A stretch of DNA of 64,000 bases from Planococcus citreus (GCF_003664125.1 NZ_RCCP01000003.1:340649-404648); one strand, 5' to 3'; positions 50,977 to 61,813 are shown, numbered from the stretch's first letter. Made by a program: numbers and translations. Notes: generated by a model not told the origin, from the sequence alone.

Positions 50977-52662
50977 ATGAAGAAGGATTTGCGCATCAAG
51001 AGTAAGGTTTTCAGCGAAGGGCCGATGAAAGCCCCGAACCGGGCAATGCTGCGGGCGGTCGGAGTGACGGATGAAGGTTTCGAGCAGCCGATGGTCGGCA
51101 TCGCAAGCACATGGAGCGAAGTCACGCCATGTAATATACATATCGATGAACTGGCAAGAGCGGCGAAAAAAGGTGCTCAAGAGGCCGGGGCTGTCCCATT
51201 CATTTTCAATACGATCACCGTTTCCGACGGGATCTCGATGGGGACCGAAGGCATGAAGTATTCACTATCGAGCCGCGATGTCATCGCGGATTCTATTGAA
51301 ACGGTCGTCGGCGCAGAAAGTCTGGACGGGCTTGTCGCAATCGGCGGCTGTGATAAAAACATTCCCGGCTGTTTGATTGCCATCGCAAATTCCGAAGTGC
51401 CGGCAGTATTCGTTTACGGTGGCACCATCGCGGCCGGGCGCTATAATAGCCAGGATATCGACATCGTTTCTGTTTTTGAAGGCGTCGGCCAGCATAATAA
51501 CGGCACAATCGATGACGCGGCGCTGCGCAAAATCGAATGCAGTGCATGCCCTGGTGCGGGTTCATGCGGCGGCATGTATACGGCGAACACAATGGCGTCA
51601 GCAGCTGAAGCGATGGGCATGAGTTTGCCTGGAAGTTCTTCGAATCCGGCAGTGTCTGAGTACAAGGAAGCGGACTGTGAGGCGGCAGGTGCTGCGGTGC
51701 ACAATTTGCTCGAACTTGGCATCTATCCTAAAGACATCATGACCAAAGAAGCGTTCGAAAACGCCATCACGGTCGTCATGGCGCTTGGCGGATCTACCAA
51801 TGCCATCCTTCACTTGCTTGCGATTGCACACGCTGCGGAAGTGGATTTGACAATCGATGACTTCAACCGTCTTCAAAAAACGGTTCCACATATTGCGGAC
51901 CTGAAACCGAGCGGCAAATACGTCATGCAGGACCTTCACCGCGTAGGCGGGGTACAGGCAGTTATGAAGATGTTGCTCGAAGCTGGCTATTTGCACGGCG
52001 ATTGCATGACGGTCACCGGCAAAACCGTCGCACAAAACTTGCAGGAAGCACCGAGCCTGACAGAAGGACAAGACGTCATCATGCCGTTCGATAACCCGAA
52101 ACGAAAAGACGGCCCGTTGATCGTCCTAAAAGGCAATCTATCTCCGACAGGCGCGGTTGCCAAAGTGTCTGGTGTCAAAGTCAACCGCCACACAGGCCCA
52201 GCGCGCGTCTTCGATAATGAAAAAGAAGCGACTGCAGCGGTCATGGCGAACGAAATCAATGATGGCGATGTATTGGTCATCCGTTATGTCGGGCCAAAAG
52301 GCGGTCCGGGCATGCCGGAGATGCTGTCGATTTCAGCGATTCTCGTCGGGAAAGGCATGGGCGAATCCGTTGCGCTCCTGACCGATGGACGGTTCTCGGG
52401 CGGCACGCATGGCCTGGTCGTCGGACACATCTCACCGGAAGCGCAGTCGGGCGGCCCGATTGCCTTGCTCCACGAAGGTGATATGGTGACGATCGATTCG
52501 GATCTGCAGGAAATCTCTATGGACGTTTCTGATGAAGAACTTGAAAAGCGCAGAAGTGAATGGGTCGCACCGCCGCTTCACCGCAAAGGCGTTCTCGGCA
52601 AATACGCCCATAATGTTTCCTGCTCTTCCAAAGGGGCCGTTACGGATTATTTGAATCGATAA
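50977..52662 (+). CDS. ilvD: Dihydroxy-acid dehydratase
   Basis: Fe-S enzyme of valine, leucine and isoleucine synthesis that turns 2,3-dihydroxy-3-methyl acids into 2-oxo acids. 561 residues, normal length. Cluster and metal motifs: TPCNIHID with Cys near 50, [11 protein letters not shown] near 125, and [16 protein letters not shown] near 190 (third cluster Cys). The C-terminal [20 protein letters not shown] has the conserved Ser region. ATG follows GAAAGGATAGG. Other ilv genes are not adjacent. It could also handle carbon from 2-oxobutyrate if the neighbouring operon makes it. Confidence 0.95.
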   Translation: MKKDLRIKSKVFSEGPMKAPNRAMLRAVGVTDEGFEQPMVGIASTWSEVTPCNIHIDELARAAKKGAQEAGAVPFIFNTITVSDGISMGTEGMKYSLSSRDVIADSIETVVGAESLDGLVAIGGCDKNIPGCLIAIANSEVPAVFVYGGTIAAGRYNSQDIDIVSVFEGVGQHNNGTIDDAALRKIECSACPGAGSCGGMYTANTMASAAEAMGMSLPGSSSNPAVSEYKEADCEAAGAAVHNLLELGIYPKDIMTKEAFENAITVVMALGGSTNAILHLLAIAHAAEVDLTIDDFNRLQKTVPHIADLKPSGKYVMQDLHRVGGVQAVMKMLLEAGYLHGDCMTVTGKTVAQNLQEAPSLTEGQDVIMPFDNPKRKDGPLIVLKGNLSPTGAVAKVSGVKVNRHTGPARVFDNEKEATAAVMANEINDGDVLVIRYVGPKGGPGMPEMLSISAILVGKGMGESVALLTDGRFSGGTHGLVVGHISPEAQSGGPIALLHEGDMVTIDSDLQEISMDVSDEELEKRRSEWVAPPLHRKGVLGKYAHNVSCSSKGAVTDYLNR

Positions 52663-52669
52663 CTGAAAT

Positions 52670-52715
52670 AAACAGCGCCGATCCGGGCATATAACCGGAT
52701 CGGCGCTGTTTTTAA
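52670..52715 (+). terminator. Strong terminator after ilvD
   Basis: AACAGCGCCGATCCGG with perfect complement, eight-base loop, T5. 16-bp stem. Confidence 0.92.
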
Positions 52716-52732
52716 ATCGTCCAGGAGTTGGA

Positions 52733-52770
52733 AAAGGGCTGCCCTCAAGTGAGGACAGCCCTTTATTTAT
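52733..52770. terminator. Bidirectional terminator between ilvD and the ncRNA
   Basis: AAAGGGCTG(C)CCTC, AAGT loop, GAGG(A)CAGCCCTTT. Plus-strand tail TTTATTTATT, minus-strand tail TTTTCC. It is a second terminator for ilvD or the end of the minus-strand RNA. Confidence 0.75.
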
Positions 52771-53016
52771 TAGGTAACAACCGTGTGTTTTGACTTAAAT
52801 ATTAACCCGTAACGAACGGGGAATCATTTCCATTGAAAGTGTTTGCTTTCATTGCCGCGGTAATAGTTCCACTGGGTGCTTTAAACTTAAGCAACGTAAA
52901 CCCTGCCTTCTTTTACGTCCTTGCGATCCTGTAATCGCGCCAGTGTGAATAAGTATCTTCAAAAACATTGCGTAGAATGCCAGTCATCAAAATTTATGTG
53001 TTACCTCGTAGTTAAC
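52733..53016 (-). ncRNA. Probable structured non-coding RNA of unknown class
   Basis: No protein gene fits this 480-bp gap, but minus-strand signals for a free RNA of about 280 nt are all present. A promoter TTGACA-17-GATAGT stands at 53052-53024. The ends pair: AGGTAACA (53006-52999) with TGTTACCT (52779-52772), and TTTTGA with TCAAAA inside it. In the centre CACTGG pairs with CCAGTG (52945-52940 with 52875-52870), closing a junction of three hairpins (stems GCGAT, ACGTAAA and TGCTT). A GC-rich terminator (52763-52733) ends it. I could not match it to 6S, tmRNA, SRP, RNase P or a known riboswitch. Confidence 0.55.
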
Positions 53017-53023
53017 TCTGAAT

Positions 53024-53052
53024 ACTATCTCATATTTTTGGGTATATGTCAA
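53024..53052 (-). promoter_or_regulatory. Promoter of the minus-strand ncRNA
   Basis: TTGACA, 17 bp, GATAGT; perfect -35 and 4/6 -10, with no minus-strand protein gene downstream. Confidence 0.55.
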
Positions 53053-53141
53053 TGATAGGGCCTATGTGGCGATTCATCATCTTATAATATAAGAAATTTG
53101 ATGTATAATGATAGTCATTACTGTGGAAGAAGGGGATTTTT

Positions 53142-54611
53142 GTGGAAACGCGTTATGCAGATGATAGCTTGGCATTACATACCGATTTATACCAAATCAA
53201 TATGGCGGAAACCTATTGGGCGGATGGGATGCATGAACGGAAAGCAGTTTTTGAATTGTTTTTCCGGAAATTGCCATTCGGCAATGGTTATGCCACATTT
53301 GCGGGGCTTGAGCGAGTACTCGATTATTTGAATAACTTCCATTTTTCGGAAAGCGACATTGATTATTTGCGCAACGAACTTGGCTATAAGGATGATTTTT
53401 TAAATTATTTAAAAGAAATCCGTTTTACGGGGGATGTTTATTCAGTCGTCGAAGGCGAGCTCGTTTTCCAAAATGAACCGCTGATTCGCATCGAAGCGCC
53501 TCTTTTGGAAGCGCAATTGGTCGAGACAGCGCTTCTGAATATCGTCAACTACCAGACTTTGATTGCCACCAAAGCAAGCCGCATTAAACAAGTCGTCGGC
53601 ACAGAACGCGTCATGGAATTCGGTACGCGCCGTGCACAGGAAATGGATGCAGCGATTTGGGGCACACGCGCAGCGTATATTGGCGGTTTGGAAGCAACGA
53701 GCAACACCCGTGCCGCCAAATTATTTGGCATTCCAGCAGCCGGCACCCATGCCCATTCGATGATACAGGCCTATAAAGACGAATACGAGGCGTTCCATGC
53801 ATATGCAAAGCGCCATCGTGAATGCGTCTTTTTAGTCGATACTTACGACACGTTGAAATCTGGCTTGCCGATCGCTATCCAAGTGGCGAAGGAGCTCGGT
53901 GACAAAATCAACTTCCGCGGCATCCGCTTAGACAGCGGAGATATTGCCTTTTTATCCAAGGAAGCACGGAAAATGCTCGATGAGGCAGGGTTCCCTGATA
54001 CCGAAGTGGTCGTTTCCAACGATTTGGATGAATACACCATCCTCAACTTGAAAGCGCAAGGAGCAAAGGTCGATGCATGGGGAATCGGGACAAAGCTTAT
54101 TACTGCATATGACCAGCCGGCACTTGGCGCAGTCTATAAACTCGTTTCAATTGAAAACAGTGCAGGCGAAATGGAAGACACCATCAAAATTTCGGGCAAT
54201 GCGGAAAAAGTGACGACGCCCGGGTTGAAAAACGTTTACCGGATTATAGATAGGGAAAACGGAAAATCAGAAGGTGACTACATCACGATGCATGATGAAA
54301 ACCCGGCTTCTGAAGAACGTTTGAAAATGTTCCACCCCGTCCATACATTCGTCTCGAAATTCGTCACCAATTTCGATGCCGTCAACATCCATCAACAAGT
54401 CATTAAAGCAGGCGAAGTCGTTTATGAAAATCCGCCGCTCAATGAAATACAAAAATATGCGGTAGGGACGCTCGACTTGCTGTGGGATGAATATAAGCGA
54501 TCGCTTAATCCGGAAGAATACCCAGTTGATTTAAGCGAAAAATGTTGGAACAATAAAATGCGGAATATCCAGGAAGTGCGGGAATCGGTTCAAGAATTCA
54601 CGAACAAATAA
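53142..54611 (+). CDS. pncB: Nicotinate phosphoribosyltransferase
   Basis: NAD salvage: nicotinate + PRPP (with ATP) to nicotinate mononucleotide. 489 residues, usual for the Gram-positive type. N-terminal DLYQINMAETYW, EFGTRRAQEMDAA near residue 165 with the phosphohistidine-equivalent region, GTHAHSMIQAY near 205 (catalytic His), and RLDSGDIAFLSKEARKMLD near 265. GTG start with AGAAGGGGA. Twelve bases before nadE, so the two last-stage NAD genes are co-transcribed. TATAAT at 53104-53109 is the likely -10. Confidence 0.94.
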   Translation: METRYADDSLALHTDLYQINMAETYWADGMHERKAVFELFFRKLPFGNGYATFAGLERVLDYLNNFHFSESDIDYLRNELGYKDDFLNYLKEIRFTGDVYSVVEGELVFQNEPLIRIEAPLLEAQLVETALLNIVNYQTLIATKASRIKQVVGTERVMEFGTRRAQEMDAAIWGTRAAYIGGLEATSNTRAAKLFGIPAAGTHAHSMIQAYKDEYEAFHAYAKRHRECVFLVDTYDTLKSGLPIAIQVAKELGDKINFRGIRLDSGDIAFLSKEARKMLDEAGFPDTEVVVSNDLDEYTILNLKAQGAKVDAWGIGTKLITAYDQPALGAVYKLVSIENSAGEMEDTIKISGNAEKVTTPGLKNVYRIIDRENGKSEGDYITMHDENPASEERLKMFHPVHTFVSKFVTNFDAVNIHQQVIKAGEVVYENPPLNEIQKYAVGTLDLLWDEYKRSLNPEEYPVDLSEKCWNNKMRNIQEVRESVQEFTNK

Positions 54612-54623
54612 GGGAGGATCCAC

Positions 54624-55457
54624 ATGTCGACATTACAACAGCAGATCATCAATGAATTGAAGGTGCAGCCTTCTATTAATCCACAGGAAGAGATCAAGCG
54701 TACGGTCGAATTCCTCAAAGAATACTTAAAGCACCATTCATTTCTGAAAGGTTTTGTGCTCGGTATTTCGGGCGGTCAAGATTCGACACTTGCCGGTAAA
54801 CTGGCACAGATGGCAGTCGATGAACTGAACGAGGAAGCAGGCGATCAAATTTATAGCTTTTACGGTGTGCGCTTGCCATACGGCGTCCAATCCGATGAGC
54901 ACGACGCACAGGATGCCATCCAATTTATCCAGCCGACGAAAGTCTATACCATTAACATCAAAGAAGCTGTCGATGGCAGCGACCGCGCACTAGAAGCGGA
55001 AGGCATCAAATTGACGGATTTTGCCAAAGGCAACGAAAAAGCGCGTGAACGCATGAAAGCGCAATATTCGGTTGCGGCCATGCACAATGCGGTCGTGCTC
55101 GGTACTGACCACGCAGCTGAAGCGATTACCGGTTTCTATACGAAATACGGCGATGGCGCAGCTGATGTAGTGCCATTGTTCCGATTGAATAAGCGTCAAG
55201 GGCGTGAAATGCTGAAGGCACTTGGCTCGCCGGAGCATTTGTATACAAAAATCCCGACCGCCGACTTGGAAGAAGACAAACCGGCCATACCGGATGAAGT
55301 CGCGCTGGGCATCACATATGAGCAAATTGACGACTATCTGGAAGGCAAGGAAATTGCCGACGATGCGCGTGAAAAGCTGGAAGGCTATTACTTGAAAACC
55401 CAGCATAAGCGCAATTTGCCGGTGACGATTTTCGATGACTTCTGGAAAAATAATTAA
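54624..55457 (+). CDS. nadE: NH3-dependent NAD+ synthetase
   Basis: Amidates deamido-NAD to NAD with ammonia and ATP. 277 residues, matching the bacillar enzyme. PP-loop [17 protein letters not shown] near residue 45, ATP/NaAD segments [17 protein letters not shown] and [23 protein letters not shown], then [16 protein letters not shown]. No glutaminase domain. GGGAGGATCC precedes the ATG. Completes the salvage route started by pncB. Confidence 0.96.
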   Translation: MSTLQQQIINELKVQPSINPQEEIKRTVEFLKEYLKHHSFLKGFVLGISGGQDSTLAGKLAQMAVDELNEEAGDQIYSFYGVRLPYGVQSDEHDAQDAIQFIQPTKVYTINIKEAVDGSDRALEAEGIKLTDFAKGNEKARERMKAQYSVAAMHNAVVLGTDHAAEAITGFYTKYGDGAADVVPLFRLNKRQGREMLKALGSPEHLYTKIPTADLEEDKPAIPDEVALGITYEQIDDYLEGKEIADDAREKLEGYYLKTQHKRNLPVTIFDDFWKNN

Positions 55458-55462
55458 TAAGA

Positions 55463-55497
55463 CAACGGGAAAAGCATATGCTTTTCCCGTTTTTTCA
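55463..55497 (+). terminator. Terminator after nadE
   Basis: ACGGGAAAAGCAT/ATGCTTTTCCCGT inverted repeat with almost no loop, followed by T6. Confidence 0.88.
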
Positions 55498-55635
55498 ATT
55501 TCAAGAGTGGTTCAAAGGAATCCTTCAAACCGGCATGCCGTGATGGCTCAGTTGAGTTATCGCCTGGAATCCGATATGATGGCAATAAGATTGTGATTAT
55601 TCAAAACCTTTTTCACTTATATGGGAGGAACCGAT

Positions 55636-56586
55636 ATGAAAGCGACAGAACGATTAGGAAAAGTCATAGATAATATCGAAAAAGTGATTATCGGAAAACG
55701 CGAAATCGCCGAGTTGAGTCTGGTCGCTTTATTATCGCATGGCCATGTTTTGCTTGAAGATGTTCCGGGCGTCGGCAAGACGATGCTTGTCCGGGCGCTG
55801 GCAAAATCAGTCGGGGCGGATTTCAAACGTATCCAGTTCACCCCGGACTTATTGCCTTCAGACGTAGTAGGCGTTTCCATCTATAACCCGAAAGACATGC
55901 AATTCCATTTCCGCCCTGGCCCGATCATGGGCAATATCGTCTTAGCGGATGAAATCAACCGGACGTCACCGAAAACGCAGTCCGCATTATTGGAAGCAAT
56001 GGAAGAGGCGTCAGTTACGACAGATGGCGTGACGATGCAGATCCCGAAACCATTTTTCGTCATGGCGACCCAAAACCCGATTGAATATGAAGGAACCTAT
56101 CCATTGCCGGAAGCGCAATTGGACCGCTTTTTGCTGAGAGTGAAAATGGGATACCCGACGAGAGAAGAAGAAATTGAAGTATTGACCCGTTCCCAGTCGA
56201 TTCCGCCGATTGAAGAGCTTGAATCAGTGCTGACGCTAGAAGAACTGCTCAAATTGCAGGAAGAAGTGCGGACGATTCGCGTGGATGATACGATCCGTAC
56301 TTATATTGTAGAATTGGCGACTCAAACCCGCCGCGACCCTTATGTCTATCTCGGTGTCAGCCCGCGCGGCTCGATAGCCTTGATGAAGGCGGCACAAGCT
56401 TATGCCATGCTCAAAGGGCGTGATTATGTCACGCCGGATGATATCCAGTACTTGGCGAAATTCGTCTTTGGCCATCGCATCATGCTCCGTTCGGAAGCCC
56501 GCTATGACGGGATTACAGCCGAAGAACTAACGGAACGCATCATCGCTAAGACGCGTGTTCCTGTACAAAGGCTTGTGAATCAATGA
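55636..56586 (+). CDS. MoxR family AAA+ ATPase
   Basis: 316-residue AAA+ ATPase. Walker [15 protein letters not shown] near residue 42, Walker [16 protein letters not shown] near 107, sensor 1 [23 protein letters not shown] near 145, and a sensor 2 helical lid. MoxR proteins act as chaperones that mature partner complexes, often with DUF58 and transglutaminase proteins, as here. ATG 55636 follows GGGAGG. The ATGA overlap with the next gene couples translation. Confidence 0.92.
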   Translation: MKATERLGKVIDNIEKVIIGKREIAELSLVALLSHGHVLLEDVPGVGKTMLVRALAKSVGADFKRIQFTPDLLPSDVVGVSIYNPKDMQFHFRPGPIMGNIVLADEINRTSPKTQSALLEAMEEASVTTDGVTMQIPKPFFVMATQNPIEYEGTYPLPEAQLDRFLLRVKMGYPTREEEIEVLTRSQSIPPIEELESVLTLEELLKLQEEVRTIRVDDTIRTYIVELATQTRRDPYVYLGVSPRGSIALMKAAQAYAMLKGRDYVTPDDIQYLAKFVFGHRIMLRSEARYDGITAEELTERIIAKTRVPVQRLVNQ

Positions 56587-57797
56587 AGCGGGTCAAACAA
56601 ATTTTAAGTTCTTCGGGCAGGATGATATTTGTGCTCATCCTGCTTTTTTTGACTTTTTCGTTCGCCATGTTCCAAGGCGGCTTCGTCAGTTGGTTCATTT
56701 TCTACGTATCTGTTCCTTTCATTCTATACTCTGTCTTGCTGTCGTTCTATCCGTTGCGGAATTTGCGCGCAGAACGGGTAGTCCATACCCCGCGAGTGCG
56801 GAGCGGCCACCGTTTTTCGGCTACTGTCACCGTTCGGCGGGCGTTTCCGTTCCCGTTGCTTTACACCGTCCTCGAGGAACAGGCACAATCTGCACGGCTT
56901 AAAGTCCGCATGGCCGATGCAGGCCGTCAGCTGCTGCTCCCGGGATTTCGCCGTGAATTTTCCTGGACTTATGAAATCGGGGAAATGCCAAGAGGCGAAC
57001 ATGTTTTAGAAGGCGTCACGGTAGAAACCGCCGATTTTTTCGGGTGGGTAAAAAAACGCCAACTGCTGCCAGCCCGCCAGTCCGTCCTAGTTTATCCGAA
57101 CACTGTTGAAATGATGTACCGCCCCATCGGTTCCAGTTTTGACCAAGGTTCGATCGCGGCGCCATTTACTTTAGTGAAAGATACCACGATGGCGAGCGGT
57201 ATCCGCGATTACCAGCCGGGAGACCGGGTCTCCTGGATACGCTGGAAATCGTTTGCACGAACGCAGACGATGCGCACGAAAGAATTCGAAGACCGTCAAT
57301 CGCAAGATTTGTTCTTGCTTGATGACCGTTCCCCATCCGAAAGCTTCGAAATTCAAGTCGAGCTAATCGCTTCGATTCTCACTTCTGTAGTGGCATCCCA
57401 TGCCAGTGTCGCCTATTTATCCGCCGGCACGCCGCGCGCCTTTTTCCCGCTGATCCAAAGCGATGAACAATTGCAGCGCGCGCTCTATCATTTGGCGAAA
57501 GTCCAGGATGATTTGGACCGGCCGATCGAAGCGGTTGTCGGACAGGATTTGAAGCAAGTCCGAGTGTCGAGCCTAGTCTATGTAACGGGTTCGTTGTCAC
57601 GCGAAATGGTCGATGAAATCCGCCGGAACGTAACGAGTTTGAGCCAGTGTTTGTGCCTGGTCGTGACAGAAGCTGGCCAGTCGGTCACCCCGGAAGACGA
57701 AAAAAACCATCAATATGCAAAATCTAAAGGCTTCCACGTAAAAGTTATCGGGCCAGAGAATTTCGCTTCGGCGTTTATGGAGGCGAATCGTTCATGA
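56583..57797 (+). CDS. DUF58 domain membrane protein
   Basis: 404 residues: two N-terminal membrane helices (about 12-55) and a large soluble part with the DUF58 core GIRDYQPGDRVSWIRWKSFAR near residue 205-225, plus a vWA-like C-terminal region. Partner of MoxR in a widespread operon whose role is probably in envelope assembly or protease-like maturation; exact function unknown. Overlaps its neighbours by 4 bp on both sides. Confidence 0.9.
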   Translation: MKRVKQILSSSGRMIFVLILLFLTFSFAMFQGGFVSWFIFYVSVPFILYSVLLSFYPLRNLRAERVVHTPRVRSGHRFSATVTVRRAFPFPLLYTVLEEQAQSARLKVRMADAGRQLLLPGFRREFSWTYEIGEMPRGEHVLEGVTVETADFFGWVKKRQLLPARQSVLVYPNTVEMMYRPIGSSFDQGSIAAPFTLVKDTTMASGIRDYQPGDRVSWIRWKSFARTQTMRTKEFEDRQSQDLFLLDDRSPSESFEIQVELIASILTSVVASHASVAYLSAGTPRAFFPLIQSDEQLQRALYHLAKVQDDLDRPIEAVVGQDLKQVRVSSLVYVTGSLSREMVDEIRRNVTSLSQCLCLVVTEAGQSVTPEDEKNHQYAKSKGFHVKVIGPENFASAFMEANRS

Positions 57798-59980
57798 CAT
57801 CGATCAGAAAAAATAAAGTATTTATGGGCTTATTGTATATTTTGGTATTTTTCTTGTTGTCTGAATGGTTGCGCCCTGTCATCGAATTAACCGAAACCGG
57901 CCATCACCGGCTGTTTTTGGCTTTTGTGGCACTGGGTCTCGTGATGGCATTCTTTGACATTCCGTGGTGGATCACTGGTCCCTTGAAGTTGTTCTATATT
58001 CTGTGGTTTATCGTCTATGTTTACACAGGAAATCTCTTCTTTACGGCAGAAAGCATACGGTTTGTCGTGGAGCAGGCGAGTATCAGCTTATCGGCGCTTT
58101 TCAGCCAAGATTGGCAGGCAACCACTGATGTATTTCGCACCGTTCTGTTCTTTGCGCTGTTGTGGATGGCTATCTATCTAATCCATTATTGGGTCAGTTT
58201 CCGCCTTAGCATCTTCTTATTCTATCTTTTGACGGTCATTTTCGTTGCTGTTCTGGATACATTCAGTCCTTATTCGGGCGATGCAGCGATTGTCCGCATC
58301 ATGGTCATCGGCTTATTGCTAGCAGGCTTATTGCATTTGGCCAGATGGATGGAACGACACGGCGCAGCAGCGAAAACGGATAAACTGCTAGTCTTTTCGA
58401 TTCCCTTATTACTACTGTTGGTCGCTTCGACCGCGCTTGCGTTTTATCTGCCAAAAGCAGATCCAATTTGGCCGGACCCTGTTCCGTACATCACCTCCTA
58501 TTCCGGAAAAGGAGGTGTCGGTGAAGGAGGCGTCGGGCGCATCGGTTACGGCGTTGATGATTCACAGCTTGGGGGCTCGTTCGTTTCTGATGATGCGACT
58601 GTTTTCAGGGCGGAAGTCGAAGAAGGTCAGTACTGGAAAGTCGAAGTAAAAGATGTCTATACCACAAAGGGCTGGGAGCTTTCGGAAGAAGATGCGGATG
58701 AGCAGCTTTACCGAAACGGCGATGAAGTTACGACAGACTTTCCGCCAGCAGGGGAAGAGCGTTCTTCAGCCCTAGTGGATATGCAGCTACCGTTTCCGTT
58801 CGTTCTCTATCCTTACGGCACTGCTTCATTCTTAATGGAAGAAACACTGGATTATCGTTATGATCCGGTCCAGCAGCGCTTTGACACATTGCAAGAGAAT
58901 ACCGCTTTTGAACCGGATGTCTATGAAGTGTTCTATAGTGAACCTTCTTACAGCCTGACAGCATTGCGTGAAACAGATACGGAACAACTGTCTGAACTGC
59001 CGCCAGAATACGACCGCTACTTGCAATTGCCTGATGAATTGCCGGAGCGGGTTGGGGAACTAGCGGAAGAAATCGCTGCCGGGTCAGATACTGTTTACGG
59101 CCAAGCACAGGCTGTCGAACGTTATTTCGGCACCAATGGCTTTGAATACAGCCAAAGCGATATAGCTATTCCAGCGGAAGACCAAGACTATGTTGATCAA
59201 TTCCTTTTTGAGACGCAGCGGGGGTATTGTGATAATTTCTCAACTTCGATGGTCGTCTTGTTGCGTTCATTGGATATTCCAGCACGCTGGGTGAAAGGCT
59301 TCAATGAAGGCGAAGTCATCGATACAGTAGATGGCTACGACGTATACGAAGTCACCAATAATAACGCGCATTCTTGGGTAGAAGCTTACATGCCAGGCGT
59401 GGGCTGGATGATGTTCGAGCCGACCATCGGTTTCACTGGATCCTCTTCCATTGATTTCGATTTGGAAATCGACGCTTCGGAACCGGAAGAAGAGGAGATG
59501 CCCGACCGCCCTGAACCTGAACCTGAAGCGCAGCCAGAACAACCGGATGGCGACGCAGGAACAAATGCCAGCCCAACAGTGGGTGAGCGTTTCCTTGCTT
59601 TTGTCTCCGAACAGGCTGGCAAGCTCATCGCAGCAACAATCGTCTTGTTATTGCTCGCATTCATGCTATTCAAGATCCGCAAGAAATGGATGCCCAAAGT
59701 GTTGATTCCTTATTACCGCCGTAAAGTGGGGGACGCGGAAACCTTTGAAAAAGCCTATCTGCGGCTCTTGAAGCAACTGGAGCTTTATGGAATAAAACGA
59801 GCGCCAGGCCAAACATTGCGCTCTTATGCTGAATACGTCGATTCATTCTTTGGAACGAAAGAGATGACGAAATTGACGGCAGCGTATGAAAAATCCGTGT
59901 ACGGTGGGGACGCCGAATCAGTCGACTGGCCGAAACTGAAGGAAAGTTGGGAAAATTTAATCAATCGGACAAGCGGTTGA
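57794..59980 (+). CDS. Transglutaminase-like membrane protein (TgpA type)
   Basis: 728 residues. About six N-terminal membrane helices (to about 220), an extracytoplasmic region with a transglutaminase-core domain whose triad is Cys in RGYCDNFSTSMV (about 478), His in NNAHSWVEAY (about 521) and Asp/Glu shortly after (FEPTIGF), an acidic Glu/Pro linker (about 560-595), one more helix (about 610-630) and a DUF4129-like tail. Probably cleaves or crosslinks peptides at the cell surface; substrate unknown. Third gene of the MoxR operon. Confidence 0.9.
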   Translation: MTSIRKNKVFMGLLYILVFFLLSEWLRPVIELTETGHHRLFLAFVALGLVMAFFDIPWWITGPLKLFYILWFIVYVYTGNLFFTAESIRFVVEQASISLSALFSQDWQATTDVFRTVLFFALLWMAIYLIHYWVSFRLSIFLFYLLTVIFVAVLDTFSPYSGDAAIVRIMVIGLLLAGLLHLARWMERHGAAAKTDKLLVFSIPLLLLLVASTALAFYLPKADPIWPDPVPYITSYSGKGGVGEGGVGRIGYGVDDSQLGGSFVSDDATVFRAEVEEGQYWKVEVKDVYTTKGWELSEEDADEQLYRNGDEVTTDFPPAGEERSSALVDMQLPFPFVLYPYGTASFLMEETLDYRYDPVQQRFDTLQENTAFEPDVYEVFYSEPSYSLTALRETDTEQLSELPPEYDRYLQLPDELPERVGELAEEIAAGSDTVYGQAQAVERYFGTNGFEYSQSDIAIPAEDQDYVDQFLFETQRGYCDNFSTSMVVLLRSLDIPARWVKGFNEGEVIDTVDGYDVYEVTNNNAHSWVEAYMPGVGWMMFEPTIGFTGSSSIDFDLEIDASEPEEEEMPDRPEPEPEAQPEQPDGDAGTNASPTVGERFLAFVSEQAGKLIAATIVLLLLAFMLFKIRKKWMPKVLIPYYRRKVGDAETFEKAYLRLLKQLELYGIKRAPGQTLRSYAEYVDSFFGTKEMTKLTAAYEKSVYGGDAESVDWPKLKESWENLINRTSG

Positions 59981-60028
59981 TTTTGAAAACACTAGCCTGT
60001 ACAATTGAGAAAATTATAGAATACAGTG

Positions 60029-60139
60029 CCCTCATATATGTCCGATGATACGGTTCGGATGTCTCTACCAAGTCACCGGAAATGACTTGACTATGAAGGC
60101 GGATGACGCATGCTTATTTGCATGCGCATTCGTCTTTTT
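60029..60139 (+). promoter_or_regulatory. Guanine riboswitch with terminator, upstream of guaA
   Basis: Aptamer 60029-60099: P1 CCTCATA...TATGAAGG, core TCTCTACC in J2/3 and GACTATG in J3/1. The C in GAC is the specificity base that selects guanine/hypoxanthine over adenine. Downstream, 60095-60132 folds into a long hairpin (CGCATGC/GCATGCG plus outer pairs) ending in T5. Its 5' arm includes the 3' side of P1, so aptamer and terminator share bases as in xpt-type OFF switches. Confidence 0.92.
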
Positions 60140-60224
60140 AACGTAGAGGACAAGAACGCGAGGAGTGATTTTTTCGCGTTCTTTTTTATATTGTGGCCTG
60201 AATCGAATAGAAGAGGTGAAGGAT

Positions 60225-61778
60225 TTGCCAGTCAGCCCTATGTTGAAGGAACAGAAAAAAATCGTCGTCTTGGATTTCGGCAGCCAATACAACCAATTGA
60301 TCACGCGCCGCATCCGTGAAATCGGTGTCTATAGCGAACTCCATCCGCACACGATTACCGCGACAGAAATCAAAGAAATGAACGCAACAGGAATCATCTT
60401 CTCAGGCGGACCGAATTCCGTCTATGACGAAAATGCATTCTCCATCGATCCGGAAATTTTTGAAATGGGACTGCCGATACTCGGCATCTGCTACGGCATG
60501 CAATTGATGGCATTGCGTATGGAAGGGAAGGTCGAAAAAGCTTCCAACCGCGAATACGGCAAAGCCGAACTAACCTTGACGAAAGAAAGCTCCATTTTTA
60601 AAGACGTGCCAGAAGAACAAATCGTCTGGATGAGCCATGGCGACCTCGTCACAGCGGCGCCTCCTGGGTTTGATGTCATCGCTACAAGCCCTGGCTGCCC
60701 GATTGCAGCAATGGCAAACGAAGAGCGTAAACTATACGGCGTCCAGTACCATCCGGAAGTCCGCCATTCCGTTTACGGAAACGAAATGCTCCGCCAGTTC
60801 GTCTTCGATGTCTGCGGCATGAAAGACGAATGGTCGATGGAAAACTACATCGAATTGGAAATCGCGAAAATCCGCGAGCAAGTGGGCGACAAGAAAGTCC
60901 TTTGCGCACTAAGCGGCGGCGTCGATTCTTCAGTTGTTGCCGTCTTGATCCACAAAGCAATCGGCGATCAATTGACGTGCATGTTCGTAGACCACGGCTT
61001 GCTCCGTAAAGGGGAAGCGGAAAGCGTCATGAAAACCTTCGCCGACGGTTTCCACATGAACGTCATCAAGATCGATGCCCGCGAGCGCTTCATGAAAAAA
61101 CTTGAAGGTGTCAGCGATCCTGAACAGAAACGCAAAATCATCGGCAATGAATTCATCTATGTGTTCGACGATGAAGCAGAGAAACTGAAAGGCATGGACT
61201 TCCTTGCACAAGGGACGCTCTATACAGATATTATCGAAAGCGGCACAACGACTGCCCAAACAATCAAATCCCACCACAACGTGGGCGGATTGCCGGAAGA
61301 TATGCAATTCGAATTGATCGAACCGCTCAACACTTTGTTCAAAGATGAAGTGCGTGCGCTCGGCACCGAGCTTGGCATGCCAGATGAAATCGTTTGGCGT
61401 CAGCCATTCCCAGGCCCAGGCCTCGGCATTCGCATCATGGGGGCTGTCACTGAAGAAAAACTTGAAATCGTCCGCGAATCGGATTGGATTTTGCGCGATG
61501 AAATCAAAAAAGCCGGCCTTGATCGCGACGTCTGGCAATACTTCACGGTGCTTCCGGATATCCGCAGCGTCGGTGTCATGGGCGATGCCCGCACATACGA
61601 TTATGCAATCGGTATCCGCGCAGTTACTTCAATCGACGGCATGACATCAGATTGGGCGCGTATCCCATGGGATGTGCTCGAGAAAATCAGCGTCCGCCTC
61701 GTCAACGAAGTAGATCACATCAATCGCGTATTATACGATATTACGAGTAAGCCACCTGCAACCATCGAGTGGGAATAG
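60225..61778 (+). CDS. guaA: GMP synthase (glutamine-hydrolysing)
   Basis: XMP to GMP, last step of guanine nucleotide synthesis. About 517 residues. Glutamine amidotransferase half with Cys in GICYGMQ and His/Glu in [11 protein letters not shown]-pyrophosphatase half with [11 protein letters not shown] near residue 235; C-terminal dimerisation domain ending TIEWE. TTG 60225 is preferred (AGAGGTG six bases before it). ATG 60240 lacks a ribosome site, and the longest frame starts in the leader. Controlled by the guanine riboswitch directly upstream. Confidence 0.95.
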   Translation: MPVSPMLKEQKKIVVLDFGSQYNQLITRRIREIGVYSELHPHTITATEIKEMNATGIIFSGGPNSVYDENAFSIDPEIFEMGLPILGICYGMQLMALRMEGKVEKASNREYGKAELTLTKESSIFKDVPEEQIVWMSHGDLVTAAPPGFDVIATSPGCPIAAMANEERKLYGVQYHPEVRHSVYGNEMLRQFVFDVCGMKDEWSMENYIELEIAKIREQVGDKKVLCALSGGVDSSVVAVLIHKAIGDQLTCMFVDHGLLRKGEAESVMKTFADGFHMNVIKIDARERFMKKLEGVSDPEQKRKIIGNEFIYVFDDEAEKLKGMDFLAQGTLYTDIIESGTTTAQTIKSHHNVGGLPEDMQFELIEPLNTLFKDEVRALGTELGMPDEIVWRQPFPGPGLGIRIMGAVTEEKLEIVRESDWILRDEIKKAGLDRDVWQYFTVLPDIRSVGVMGDARTYDYAIGIRAVTSIDGMTSDWARIPWDVLEKISVRLVNEVDHINRVLYDITSKPPATIEWE

Positions 61779-61782
61779 AAAC

Positions 61783-61810
61783 AAACGGCTGCCATTAGCA
61801 GCTGTTTTTC
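61783..61810 (+). terminator. Terminator after guaA
   Basis: AACGGCTGC/GCAGCTGTT (one G:U), short loop, T5. Confidence 0.82.
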
Positions 61811-61813
61811 TAT

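Noticed and set aside
52733..53016. Identity of the ncRNA as 6S RNA, tmRNA, SRP RNA or RNase P
   Set aside because: None of the hallmark sequences (tmRNA tRNA-like end, SRP Alu/S-domain loops, RNase P conserved cores, 6S single central bubble) is present. A short match ATTACCGCGGC to 16S rRNA is coincidental.
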